Origin: Cylindrotheca closterium
Lineage: Eukaryota; Bacillariophyta; Bacillariophyceae; Bacillariales; Bacillariaceae
Direction: 5' to 3'
NCBI GenBank assembly: GCA_933822405.4
Contig: CAKOGP040002313.1
Span: 673,364-737,363, forward strand
Length of the DNA: 64,000 nucleotides
A program made the position numbers and the translations under genes. Under the pieces are notes generated by a model. It did not search any database and was not told where the DNA came from. It was given only the letters and a program-made list of their open reading frames with translations. This document shows, piece after piece, positions 9,670 to 20,337 of the stretch. The number at the start of each line of letters is the position of its first letter. Position 1 is the first letter of the stretch.

Positions 9670-10743
9670 GTTGCTCTATCTATACAGTAATACTGAGGGA
9701 TTGCGAAGTCGCTGATTGGTTATTCTGGTTGTCTTGGGTGGAAGATTGGTAGGATTGTCACAAGTCTTTTTCTTTGATCACTCTGCCCCTTCTCAGAAGA
9801 AGAATCTCTGGAGTCATAAAAAACTAGTTTGGTCACCAGCGTTTCCCTCCACTGCAATTGGTACTGATGCATACCATCAAGACCACTCGTGGCTCGACTC
9901 ACTCGTTCAAAATTTGGATCTTTAAACGGATTACTTAACACTCCGATTGTTTCTTATGTGAATGGTCTTGCTGTTTGTCCACAGTACGAACGCACATACT
10001 TGACGGGCGGATACCAGACATACCACGTCACTATTCATCATCAAGAGTTCTACGGTACAAGTAATGACACAACGAGGACAAGGAGATCTTTTCTCCTCTC
10101 GGAGAGTGATGCAAGACAAGCGCAAACAACAGCACCAGTACCGGTACTGCTGTAAGATAGAAACTTCACTAATAGATTTGAAGCACTTATACCAGCAGTG
10201 CAAGAAATCACGCAGCTCCAACAAACTTCTTCCAACAAGAATCAGCATGTACCAAGAAGTTGAAGAACACGATGGTGCTCTTCGATGTCATGGTAGTGCC
10301 ATTCATTCGATATTTCTGGCTCGACAGTTGTTGAAATTAGAGTTGTTGGAATTAATTTTGGTGTTGCCATCCAAAGAAATCTTGACGCTTGAGTGTCATC
10401 TTCATGTTGTCGGTGTCCTTCATGATTCATTCTTCATTCATTCCCGTGTGTCCTTTGGTCTTGCCTTCGTTGGAACAGCAGTAACTTGAACATCAAAGTT
10501 CAACAACAGACAGATCTGGGTGCTTCCATCTGGAAATCTGCAAAATTAGGCTATAACAAACGCGTTATTCATAGTTTTTGGTGTGGTATGTTCGTTCTAT
10601 TTGTCACAATGTCGATCTATTTATCCTAATAATCACTTTAAAATACATGGATTGCGGTAAACAAAGAAAGCGATCTCCAAACCCCTGTGTCGTTGGCATT
10701 ATCTTCCTCACCAACTCACAAACCCTACAGTAACGACGACAGC
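9670..10743. other. Long divergent spacer, 1074 bp
   Basis: The spacer lies between the leftward DPF-motif gene and the rightward TauD-like gene. It contains the 14-bp perfect palindrome CAGTACCGGTACTG at 10136-10149. Open frames in both directions exist (for example 10064-10489) but lack any recognisable domain, so I call no gene. A 5' UTR or upstream exon of either neighbour could lie here. Confidence 0.45.
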
Positions 10744-12116
10744 ATGGTTCGCTTGTCTATTTCTCTATTCTTGGCCGGTGCAGCCACATCTTCTGCCTTT
10801 GCTCCCACTTTGCAACCAAGAGTCGTTCAAACATCTATTCATGCTGCCGCGATTGAAACCCCACCGTCACCGTTGACTGCCTGGGGTGAAACCATTCAAG
10901 ATATTAAACAAGCACAAGCAGAATTCAAAAAGCAAAAATTGCCTGAATTCGCTCCAGAAATCTCGTCTGCTGATCTCGGAATTGCCAGCGACGACAAGGA
11001 AGCTCAATTGAAATACTTTGAAGAGAATGCTATGGAGATTAAGAAAAAGATGGAACTACATGGTGCCGTCGTTTTCCGTAACTTTGATTTGATGAAGGAG
11101 CAAGAGGGATTCCAACAATTCTACAACGCAATTGGCATGAAGGTTTGCCAAGATCCTTTGCAATCAGTTTCCGCTCGACCGACTGCTGATGGAAAGAAGG
11201 ATTCTCCAGTTTACGAAGCCGTCAACAAGGAAAGCCGGAAGAACTTTTTCATTGGCATGCATAATGAATTTGTTGGTACTCGTGCACCTCGAGCTGCCGC
11301 TTTTGTTTGCTTCAAGGCTGCAGAAACTGGTGGAGAATTCATCGTTGCCGATGGACGTCGTATGTTCCGGGATCTTGACCCTGATGTCGTTGAGGAATTA
11401 TACAACCGCAACATTCGTTACTCTGTCATGGAGTTGCCATTCTTTGGCTGGATTGACAGCATTCCAGAGCCCATCCAAGAAACAGCCAAGGCTGGCGTCA
11501 AAGGATTGGTCTCTGCTGCAATCAACGCCAAGGTTGACTTTAGTGTTGAGATGCTTTGGGGCGAAGGTGGATATGACAACAAACGAATGCTTCAGGCTCG
11601 GGCACCAAGCCAACCACCAATCGTTCTTCACCCTGTGACTGGAGAGCCAACATGGTTCTGCAACGTCCACTCTCATTCATCCAAATTGAGAAAGGAAAGA
11701 GAATCCCTGTAAGTTCAAATCGCAGCGACGAGTGGGTACATATTTTTTTTGCAATCACCTCACTTGTCTAATGTTCTCTATTTGTCAGGTATGGAGCCGA
11801 GCGATTTGAAGATGGTGCCTCCCAAATCAACAAATCTGACATGTTCTATGGTGATGACGGAGATATCTCAGAAAAGGCGCTCAAGAACATGGACGAAACC
11901 ACATATAAGAATGCTCGCTATGTCAAGATGTCAGAGGGAGATGTTGTTCTGCTAGACAACTACAAGTGCATGCACGGGAGAAATGTTTTCGATGGAACAA
12001 GAAAGCATGCAGTCGCATGGTTTGGGGGTTTCGAAGGCGAGGAAGAAGTGAAGGAAATGGTTGCTGAGGAAATGAGCAAGCTTGGTTCAGACAAGGTTCC
12101 CTCCTTTGGAAAGTAG
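10744..12116 (+). CDS. Plastid-targeted TauD/TfdA-type Fe(II)/2-oxoglutarate dioxygenase
   Basis: Exons 10744-11708 and 11789-12116 (80-nt intron) encode 430 residues. I chose the ATG at 10744 because it places a signal peptide directly before SSAFAP, the diatom plastid-import motif; an in-frame ATG at 10687 would bury it. The catalytic domain shows the facial triad of the TauD family: His173-x-Glu175 in IGMHNEFVG, the distal His384 in CMHGRN, and a 2-oxoglutarate-binding Arg near 393 (GTRKHAVAWF). Family members use O2 and 2-oxoglutarate to hydroxylate small substrates; which substrate is used here cannot be told. The splice junction falls in KERESL/YGAERFEDG. Confidence 0.88.
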
Positions 12117-12341
12117 AAATATATTTTAGAACATTTGCAAACTTTTTCTTGTTCTTTTTAAGTGGACGATAGATATAGTGTGTTCTATGTCAACTTTAAA
12201 ACCTTCGACATGTGTAAATGAAGTTTGTGGCGAAAACCTTCTTTGTATCGATAGCTTGCTTTTGCATTGCAACTGCTTGTGTTATATAGCCCAGTTCGTT
12301 GGGCAAATTTTATGAATATGGGGTAAAGTTTATCGGTGTTT

Positions 12342-12740
12342 TCAGTGATGCTGGGCAAATCCCTCGTCTTCTGATACTGGTCGAAAGAGTCGTTGCTTGA
12401 CACGTTTTCTTTGGAGTTGTTGCGAAAAACCCTGGTTCGATGATTCAAAAGGGTCTGTTGGATATCTTGCCTGTGGACAAATCACATATTTGTACTTTCT
12501 TTTATCGTATAGACCATCGTGACCATTATGTGTATCCATGTGCTGATCGCCGACGCAAAGAGTGGTGAATGTATCCAACATGTTTGTAGTTCTGATAGCT
12601 TGCAATTGTTCGTTGCTGTATTTGTTTCTTCGGTTAGATACGCGGAGATTAGAGCTGGCGTATGCGTTATATTCATCGTACATGCTGTAGTTTCTGTGAG
12701 CCTTTCTCGGATCTTTGGCTTGCGGTGCTTGATGTCTCAT
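12342..12740 (-). CDS. Hypothetical basic protein, 132 residues (doubtful)
   Basis: An open frame from the ATG at 12740 codes for a polar protein rich in Arg, Asn, Tyr and Gln (MRHQAPQAKDPRKAHRNYSM), with no membrane segment or known motif. Its start faces the HIG1 gene, so the pair would be divergent. There is no homology evidence from sequence reading alone, and it could be a chance frame in a 900-bp spacer. Confidence 0.33.
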   Translation of the reverse strand: MRHQAPQAKDPRKAHRNYSMYDEYNAYASSNLRVSNRRNKYSNEQLQAIRTTNMLDTFTTLCVGDQHMDTHNGHDGLYDKRKYKYVICPQARYPTDPFESSNQGFSQQLQRKRVKQRLFRPVSEDEGFAQHH

Positions 12741-13034
12741 GTTGTCGTTGATTGTGAAATTGTGAAACCAACCGTTTGACTTCAAGAACGTTCAACGGAA
12801 AAGTGAATCCGTTGATGGTTATTGAAGCGTTACACCTCCAGCCCAGGTTTTTGCATTCGACTCGTAGGAATCATCTCCTGGTTTCCCCGAAAATGAAGAT
12901 CGAAATTTGGCCTTCTGACGAAGTAAAAAGAATGCTGACGACGATAACACAACAGAATAATTCATTCGTATTCCTCGTGTATAGGAGGGGAAAAGTTTGG
13001 AAGAAAGGATCGAAATAACGGATATTATTGCAAT

Positions 13035-13496
13035 ATGGGAAGTTCAATGAGTACACCCAACACGCGTTGCGACAGCAACAATTCTACAGCAGAAAACTAC
13101 ATTCCACCCCCTACGATGCAACGCCCATTGACGTTTGAAGAGAAATTGTATCAAAAGGTGTGTCGGATTTTCAGGCAGTATTATATCCAACTATTTGGGT
13201 AGCTCACACTTATTTTTCGATCTCAGTTTAAATCAGAACCGCTCGTTCCAATTGGTTGTGCTGGAACAGCTTACTTTTTGATGTCTGGCATCAAATCCTT
13301 CAAGGACCAAGACCCAAGGCGAGGCCAGAAAATGATGCGGATGCGAGTCGCTGCACAATTTGCAACTCTCATGGCATTTGTAGGATATATGGGGTTGGAA
13401 AACGTGAATTTTGAACTTGCTCCGAATTACTACGCCGCAAAGAAGGCAGAGGAAGAGATGAACAGACAGAAGGAGGCGCAAAATCAACAGAACTAA
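13035..13496 (+). CDS. HIG1-domain inner mitochondrial membrane protein (RCF1/HIGD-like)
   Basis: Exons 13035-13157 and 13227-13496 (69-nt intron, phase 0) give 130 residues. After a polar 40-residue N-terminus comes a classic HIG1 domain: SEPLVPIGCAGTAYFL as first membrane helix, a loop with KSFKDQDPRRGQKMMRMRVAAQ matching the conserved basic motif in its latter half, then a second helix (ATLMAFVGYMGL) and a charged coiled tail. HIG1 proteins of the Rcf1 type associate with respiratory complexes III and IV and aid their assembly. Length and order of elements fit the family well. Confidence 0.9.
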
Positions 13497-13656
13497 CAAA
13501 ATCCAGTAATGATCCAAGGTTGGCCTTTTTGCTTCTAACCATAGATGGGGCGAGATACGCACTGGATGGAGATCTCTAGAAAGACCATAGCATCTCGTGC
13601 CGAAATGATAGGTCTTGCGGATTCCAAACTGAAGTTCAGAATTCTTGTAGCCATGA

Positions 13657-13824
13657 ATAATGCTTTATTGCACCTATAGTTAGTTGCAGATGTAAAAAGC
13701 ATGTCGGAAAAAGAGAAGTCACTCAAAGCAATGATTTCCGGTATAATGCTTTGTTGCATATAGTTAGTTGCAGATGTAAAAAGCATGTCGGAAAAAGAAT
13801 AGTCACTCAAAGCAATGATTTCCG
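13657..13824. repeat. Tandem duplication of an 86-bp non-coding unit
   Basis: The first unit (13657-13740) and second unit (13743-13824) begin ATAATGCTTT and share TAGTTAGTTGCAGATGTAAA and TCACTCAAAGCAATGATTTC with only a few differences and small indels. The pair sits between the HIG1 gene and tRNA-Pro. The open frame across it simply translates the repeat twice and is not credible as a gene. Confidence 0.9.
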
Positions 13825-13927
13825 TAGAGCTCTCGGAATGGCACTGCAACATTGCTGATGGTAATGGTAAATGGTAGTAGTTAAAAAAATGCGGTACTGT
13901 TGTGCCACCGCAAATTTGGGGAAAAAG

Positions 13928-13998
13928 GTCCATTCCGGGAATCGAACCCGGGACCTCCTGCACCCGAAGCAGGAATCATGCCTCTAGACCAAATGGAC
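13928..13998 (-). tRNA. tRNA-Pro (anticodon CGG)
   Basis: Read on the minus strand, the 71-nt gene has a 7-bp acceptor stem (GTCCATT with AATGGAC), an anticodon stem CCTGC/GCAGG around loop TTCGGGT (anticodon CGG), and a T-arm CCCGGGTTCGATTCCCGG. It contains the internal A-box and B-box promoter elements of eukaryotic RNA polymerase III and has no intron. The sequence resembles the standard eukaryotic nuclear tRNA-Pro. Confidence 0.95.
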
Positions 13999-14165
13999 GC
14001 CATCGTGCATGTCAAAAAATCGTCATATGATCATACAGAAAACCGTTAGTCCCCTGGAAATCGTGTAACCCGCGTTGTCAGTTTAAAACCCTCTCAAACA
14101 AAACGTTTTGTTCCACAACTTGATGGCCACACTTACAATAAACTTGCTCTGCCATCTTTCCCATC

Positions 14166-16115
14166 ATGAACGAATTTCAAAATCTACAAAATCTATGGCG
14201 TCGCTATATGGAACCAGGACCAGAAAGGGCCAACGATTTGGATGTCTTCAATCCACAAGAGATTATTGACCGGCTTTTTGGGAATCAACCTGGTACCAAC
14301 ACTGAACGGCCAGCTGAACAGCCGACACGACAGCCAACAGGACAGCAAGCAGGACAGCGAACAAGACAGCCAACAGAACAAATTCCGCAAGGCATACCAC
14401 CGGCCTCTGCTAGAGCAATTCGCCAGCTACCAACTATTTGCGTCACGCCGGAAGACTTGGTTGATCCAAACAACCGGGAGTGTTGTATTTGCCTTGAAAC
14501 GTGAGTCTGTGGTGGCCGTATTGAACAAAACAGAAGCCGCTTTCCTCTCTAACTTATAGCTTTTTTCTCAGAATTTCCTTGGGCAACAAGGTAACTCGTA
14601 TACCATGTGCCCACATTTTTCATCAGGAGTGTATAGTGTAAGTAACATTCGTTACCGGTTTCGAAATGCTTTTTGACACTCCTCGGACGATTTTTCTCAT
14701 TATTTCTCTACAGAGATTGGTTGTCAAACCATCATTGCACGTGCCCAGTGTGTAGATACGAGCTTCAAACAAATAATCCAATGTATGAGGCTGGTCGTCT
14801 AGAGCGCATGAAGAAAAGGAAGCCTAGATTTGCAATGTATGAGCTAAAGCGAATGTCAGTGCCTGAATTGCTTGCACTCAATCGACGGCCGGCTCCGAAC
14901 ATGGTTGACAAAGATGAACTCATCAACCTTCTGGCTCGAGACGAACAGATTGAGATCGTTCCGTCCCCGGAACCTGTCGAATACGACATTGACACTCTAA
15001 AGGCGATGAGAATTAGCGAGTTGAAGCTTACAATGGAAAGTGCTGGGGTTTTCTTTCACGCAAAAGATGTTGTTGAAAAATCTGATATGCTGGCAATTTT
15101 CTTGAACAGTGGGCGATTGAGTCTGTCTACGCCGGAAAATAAAGCCGCTGTTGCCGATACAGACAGCTCGAGTCAGCAGTCAATGTCATGCAAGGATCCA
15201 GAATTCTATAGAACTGGTGCGTCAGCAAAACGCCCTTTTGTTGAAACAGTCGAAGAAGACTCGGATAACGAACCTGAGCAAAAGAAAGCCGGGGCTTGCT
15301 ATGCTTCGGAAACAGTAGTGGAAATGTTTGGGTCCAGCTCTTCTCCGAGCCTGGATAGACACGGACCCCCGAACGGTGTGGCAAATGAGGCAAATTCAGA
15401 TGATTCCGTCAGGAATGATACTTATCGAGTAGACATGGAACCGACCAACGATGCTTCTATAGCTGAGAATGACAGCACGGCGGAGGTCGAGGGCAACCCA
15501 GTCGGTTGTCAATCGCAGTCCCCGGCTATTGACAGTGATGAATCCATTTCTGAGCCGTTGGGTAATAATGCTGGAACGAACCAGAAGTCTGATAGATCCC
15601 GATGGCTACCCCCAAGCGAACAAGATAACGGTACACCTCCAGATACAACCTATCTCGTGCGTGATATCTGTCCCTTTGAAGGGTATTCCGTATCCCATTT
15701 GCGTGACCTTGCAAGAATCAACAATGTCGATTTATCATGCTGCTTTGAACGCAGCGATATTGTTAGACTATTGACAAATAGCAGGGTTGAAATGAAGCAT
15801 CCATCAGAACTTTTGCGGGATAGCCTCTCAAATTTCAGCATCTCCGAACTGGGAATCCTTGCATCAGAAGTGAAACTGGACCTATCAAAGTGCAAAAACA
15901 GAGAGGACATCCTCAGTCGTATGGTTCAAGAAGCTACGGTGGAGCGGCCTTATCTTCAGAAATACCTCCGTTCACTTTGTCCTTTGTCCACGCTTTCGCT
16001 TGGTCAACTCAAGAAAACAGCAAGGGACTGGGGAGTCAACATTAACGATTGTTTAGAGCGGGGAGAGATAATGCAGCGCCTCGTTGCAAGTAGGCACACA
16101 ACTGCAAGATCCTGA
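14166..16115 (+). CDS. RING-H2 protein with SAP/ARMET-like repeats (putative ubiquitin ligase)
   Basis: Three exons (14166-14500, 14572-14637, 14714-16115) give 600 residues; the middle exon is only 66 nt and both junctions fall inside the RING. After a Gln/Thr/Arg-rich repeat stretch (about 49-74) comes a RING-H2 finger at about 107-153: CCICLE, CAHIFHQEC, DWL, CTCPVCR, with all eight zinc ligands in the expected order. The rest carries about five short helical modules (about 180-208, 228-266, 451-499, 500-554, 555-600); the last three share the pattern DLS-x-C-x-x-R-x-D-I, similar to the SAP-like C-terminal domain of MANF/ARMET. E3 ligase function is inferred from the RING. Confidence 0.88.
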
Positions 16116-16566
16116 TTAAAAACTTCATAGATTGTTTTGATTCTGATGGCTCAAATTTTCACTGCTCATCTCCATGGCCATCTCAGAGTGCACGACCAGT
16201 CGGGTCGTGCTTAGGTCAATCTTTTTCTGCTCGGGTTTCATCACATCCACTCTGTAACAAGTACCATGCTCGGTTACTCCAATGAAGTGGCAAGTCGTAA
16301 TGCTCAGAACATAACGCAATTGGTATGGAGTGTAAAACTTGAATAAGTACATTGAAAATTAGGCTCAATACTCTTGTGGTAGTGCTTTAGATGGTATTAA
16401 TCGAAAAGTACAGTACTACAATGGATGGATGGTCTGTGCGTCTCACTGAAAAATGATAAAAAGAACATTGCTTTTCCGAAGGCACCTGAACAACAAAGTA
16501 ACAAACAAGCCTATCTCCATTCCAAAGAAACTATCAATGACTTTCAGGCAGTAGTTGTCGTCACTT
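16116..16566. other. Intergenic spacer, 451 bp
   Basis: This spacer separates two co-directional genes and should hold the 3' end of the RING gene and the promoter of the glycosyltransferase fusion. I see no RNA gene or distinctive motif. Confidence 0.4.
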
Positions 16567-19500
16567 ATGTTATCCCGTCGCAATCGTGGTGCACATTATG
16601 CAAGAGGATTTCACAAACAACAAGAATCTGGCCCAACGAGGCATCGAGAACCATCACCAACGAAGACTCGTGGGCGCCTAACTTCATGCCGTTTGATTCC
16701 ATGCTTATTTGTCGTTGCAGTTCTTTTCTTGCTGTTGAGCCTTTTGGTTGGAGGATGCATGCTCTCTGTAGAGGATAGTCTATCCTCCCTGTTGGAAAGT
16801 TCTGTCTCGACATTCACTGGGCCTCGGCGACCGACCAATCGGGCATGTCTTGGTTACAGGGGAATATATCACATCGAGAAAGGAGATATCGGCGGGGCTG
16901 CTGGTACTGTATTCTTTCAATTCGTGATCGGTCAAATCTTATGGGCGGAGATTTACAATTTCAAGCCGTGGGTTCATTTGAGCAATGTGTCCTATATCGT
17001 CTATGACCCGAAGGTCCATGGGCAGGGCCCAGGTGTTCAATTCACGATGCAGGAAGGGCCAAACATCACATATATACATCGACCAAACGGTCATATAAAG
17101 GATTATGTACCAGGGCCACCAGAAAATATGGATGTTCCTGTTCAAAAGGACTACAACTTCTCGGGCAGTGGCGTGTGGAATGACTACTTTGAACCTGTAT
17201 CAGATTTTGTACCAGGAGACACTTCGTGTCGAAACAAGCCACTAGTAACAATGGACCTCTTTCAAGTCACACCTGGTGTACATGGCTTTGCCGAATGGGC
17301 CCCACGATGCTGGAGATACGAGTACTTGCCGGATTATATCACCAGACCACACATTCCACTCCAAGAATGGCTCGAACCACAGAGGAGCATCGGACACCGT
17401 GTATTGAAACAATACATCAGATTCCTCCCGCACATTCGTAAAAAAGCTGAAACTTTCAACCCATCGTGCTCGCTGTTTTCGAATCCATGCTTGGGAATTC
17501 ATATTCGACAATCCGATAAAGCAGCAGGTCGACGACAGATTCAAACCGACGAGTTTCTTCCATACGTCCTCTCATTTTTAGAATCTGGGGGCAGCTCGAT
17601 ATATTTGGCTACAGATTCCACTTCTGTTGTCGATCATATAAAAAATTCGTGGCCAGTAGGTATCCAAAAACGGATACGATCTATGGGTGATGACATTGTC
17701 CGTTCGACGAATGCAGAGGCGGTGTTTGACATTGGATCCCATCATCGCACAAACGAAGAAATTTTGATCGAAATCCTTGCATTGGCAAAGTGTCAATTTA
17801 TGGTTCATGGACTCAGTGCCGTAACAGAATCAAGTATCTGGATCAATCTCAATCTACACGCTACTTCTGTCAATCTTGAAGATCCAGATCACAGTGATCC
17901 TTCTGCCTTTAAGGAGATGGTGTCGAAGGTTCTCACCGGAGGAAATGCAACCGATATTATGCTGCAGCGACGGACTAGCAACTGGTGGAAAAAAGACGAG
18001 ACACATGTTTGGCCACGGGAACCAACTCATTCAGCTTGTGAAGGATCTTCTGGTCTCCTTCATATTGCTCATGTTGGCCATCAAGCAGGCTTTGGTACTG
18101 CATTCTTTACATCAGTTGTCAACCAGCTCATATATGCCGAGGATAATAATCTAACACCTTGGATTCATCTGTCGGAGAAAGCAGAATATATATACGACGA
18201 TGACGTTCATGGCGTTGGGGAACCTATCTCCTTTCAAGCCAAAGTGGACCATGACATTAATTTTATCCGGCACACATTCAATGAAAGCTACTACTATCCA
18301 GGACCACCAACTTTAAGTGACAAAGGTCGGACGATTGCCATGAGTGTTGATGGAACTGGTATATGGAACAGCTACTTCGAGCCTGTGTCTGAATTCCACA
18401 AGGACGATTCTTCTTGCCATAATCAACCTTTCCTTTCGATGGAATACAACATGGTCACTTCGCCGTTGAATAGTTGGTCACCGTGGTCGGTCAAAGCATG
18501 GCGATACGATGATATACCCGGCAGGCTATGGAAGGATGAAAATATGAAACTAAAGGACTTTCTCGCACCCATGAGAATTAGAGCGAGTAAAATTGTCAAA
18601 AAGTATTTTCGATTCCATTCGTTCATTGAGACCAGGGCTCAAGAAGTTAATCCAGTCGATGCTTCATCCCCGTGTCTAGCTATTCACCTTCGAAATAGCG
18701 ACAAGGGTGGCGAAAAACACCGTGGAAAGTTTCCACCAAATAAATTTCGACCGTACATGCAAGCTTTTATCGACGCTGGTGGCAAGGACATATACATCGC
18801 CTCAGATTCACATCGAACTCTGGAATACATTCAAGAACACTTTCCTTCAGAAATCACTAACGCAATTCGGACGCAAGGTCAATATGTTGTTCGTTCCACG
18901 AAGAAATGGCCAATCCATTCCCTTGAGAAGCACCATCGTACAAATAGTGAAGCATTGGTAGATATCCTGTCCATGTCCAAGTGCTCTATGCTTTTGCATG
19001 GTCACAGTGCCGTTTCAGAGGCTGCAATATATCTTAATCCAGACCTCCACGATACAAGTGTTAACTGGGAGGATCCAGACAAAATGAGTGTGATAGAGTT
19101 CAAAGAAATGTCACGGACCATCTTGAAAGAGTCCTTGTCGCAGCCTGCTGCAGAGACCGCGATTGCAGAGCCAAAAATCAAGGACCCACTGATATTGCAT
19201 GGCAGCGAAAGCAGAATATGCAGGAAAAATGCCATTGTGTACCTTGCACAAAAAAAGCACTCGTCATACAAAGGAAGAGACAGCTATGGCCTACTTTTGG
19301 AGTCTCTGAGTCTCATTAACAAGAACTATTTGGCTTTGAAGAACAATGCTGATAATTTTGACATCATCATCTTCCATACCGCAGACTTTGATGCATCGGA
19401 TCTAGACGTTTTCCGTGCGCGATTTGGTGAAGGTTTCGGAGAAATGGTTCACTTTGTTGATCTGGCCAACACCACCTACTGGAAGCGGCCAAAGTGGCAT

Positions 19501-20301
19501 GAAAATGATGACCCTAGTAGTTGGTATGCTTTTCCCCTCTTCTCTGAGGGATACCGAAGGATGATGCATTTCTTTGCGATTGATATTTGGAATTTCTTCC
19601 GCGACTACGAGCAATCGTCTGGCTGTTCTTATAGGTACATTATGCGCTTCGATGAAGATTCCTATCTACACTCACCGATCCAATATAATATATTTGACTT
19701 TATGGAAAAGAACAAGTACTTGTATGGATTCAGGATTTGTGCCTACGAAATGCAGGTGACACAGAGAATTTGGAAGCTCTGGCGACGGAGAAAGAACAAT
19801 CCCAAGCCTCTCCGTGATATTGAGCTCCAGATGTGCGGAATTTACAATAACTTTTTTGTTGCGAATCTGGCACACTTTCAGAGCCAACCAGTTCAACGAT
19901 TTCTGAATTTTGTGGACCGACAAGGATTTATCTATCGTCGGCGACTTGGTGATTTAATGATTCATTCCATGGCCACTTATGCATTTACACCTCCAGAACA
20001 AATCCACCGCTTCCTTGACTTTACCTACGAGCATGGTACCGTCAACCATACTAGTGGTTGTGTTGTGTGGGGTGGAATTCAAGCTGGATACGATGACCCA
20101 AAAGCTGACGAAACGTTGAACTCATTTTGGCAAAGAAAGGTTGCTGATGTTGGCAATTGCGCCAACAAGGACTACCTCCTATCCAAGGAAAATCTATCAC
20201 CGACGTATTCACATCTTCCACCGGAAAAGGCCGGAGTCCAGCTCAGAACCATAATGGATGGCAAGATTGAACTACCTGACAAGGGACCACTCAGCGGCTG
20301 A
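16567..20301 (+). CDS. Three-domain Golgi glycosyltransferase: GT23-like, GT23-like, GT15 (Kre2-type)
   Basis: One uninterrupted exon from the ATG at 16567 encodes 1244 residues. A basic cytosolic tail and a signal anchor (about 41-63, LFVVAVLFLLLSLLVGG) indicate type II Golgi topology. Residues about 93-450 and 485-850 are two copies of one domain, each with the nucleotide-sugar motif of alpha-1,6-fucosyltransferases and NodZ (GIHIRQSDK near 311; AIHLRNSDK near 706), then IYLATDS or IYIASDS, then HHRTN and HG-x-SAV. From about 883 to 1235 is a Kre2/Mnt1 alpha-1,2-mannosyltransferase-like domain: YRRMMHFF, MRFDEDSY near 1027, and GDLMIHSMATYAF. The chain thus combines putative fucosyl- and mannosyl-transfer. 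Activity of each unit is inferred. Confidence 0.87.
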   Translation: MLSRRNRGAHYARGFHKQQESGPTRHREPSPTKTRGRLTSCRLIPCLFVVAVLFLLLSLLVGGCMLSVEDSLSSLLESSVSTFTGPRRPTNRACLGYRGIYHIEKGDIGGAAGTVFFQFVIGQILWAEIYNFKPWVHLSNVSYIVYDPKVHGQGPGVQFTMQEGPNITYIHRPNGHIKDYVPGPPENMDVPVQKDYNFSGSGVWNDYFEPVSDFVPGDTSCRNKPLVTMDLFQVTPGVHGFAEWAPRCWRYEYLPDYITRPHIPLQEWLEPQRSIGHRVLKQYIRFLPHIRKKAETFNPSCSLFSNPCLGIHIRQSDKAAGRRQIQTDEFLPYVLSFLESGGSSIYLATDSTSVVDHIKNSWPVGIQKRIRSMGDDIVRSTNAEAVFDIGSHHRTNEEILIEILALAKCQFMVHGLSAVTESSIWINLNLHATSVNLEDPDHSDPSAFKEMVSKVLTGGNATDIMLQRRTSNWWKKDETHVWPREPTHSACEGSSGLLHIAHVGHQAGFGTAFFTSVVNQLIYAEDNNLTPWIHLSEKAEYIYDDDVHGVGEPISFQAKVDHDINFIRHTFNESYYYPGPPTLSDKGRTIAMSVDGTGIWNSYFEPVSEFHKDDSSCHNQPFLSMEYNMVTSPLNSWSPWSVKAWRYDDIPGRLWKDENMKLKDFLAPMRIRASKIVKKYFRFHSFIETRAQEVNPVDASSPCLAIHLRNSDKGGEKHRGKFPPNKFRPYMQAFIDAGGKDIYIASDSHRTLEYIQEHFPSEITNAIRTQGQYVVRSTKKWPIHSLEKHHRTNSEALVDILSMSKCSMLLHGHSAVSEAAIYLNPDLHDTSVNWEDPDKMSVIEFKEMSRTILKESLSQPAAETAIAEPKIKDPLILHGSESRICRKNAIVYLAQKKHSSYKGRDSYGLLLESLSLINKNYLALKNNADNFDIIIFHTADFDASDLDVFRARFGEGFGEMVHFVDLANTTYWKRPKWHENDDPSSWYAFPLFSEGYRRMMHFFAIDIWNFFRDYEQSSGCSYRYIMRFDEDSYLHSPIQYNIFDFMEKNKYLYGFRICAYEMQVTQRIWKLWRRRKNNPKPLRDIELQMCGIYNNFFVANLAHFQSQPVQRFLNFVDRQGFIYRRRLGDLMIHSMATYAFTPPEQIHRFLDFTYEHGTVNHTSGCVVWGGIQAGYDDPKADETLNSFWQRKVADVGNCANKDYLLSKENLSPTYSHLPPEKAGVQLRTIMDGKIELPDKGPLSG

Positions 20302-20337
20302 TGAGCAAAACATTTTCAAAAAACTCGAAGTCTGGCT

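Noticed and set aside
10064..10489. 141-codon open frame in the spacer before the TauD-like gene
   Set aside because: No domain, no targeting signal and unnatural composition; probably chance, though an RNA test would be decisive.
12776..13018. Rightward open frame just before the HIG1 gene as an upstream exon
   Set aside because: No donor site leads in phase to the HIG1 start, which has its own good ATG at 13035.
13535..13963. Leftward frame containing a repeated peptide near tRNA-Pro
   Set aside because: The peptide repeat only reflects the 86-bp DNA duplication, and the frame runs into the tRNA.
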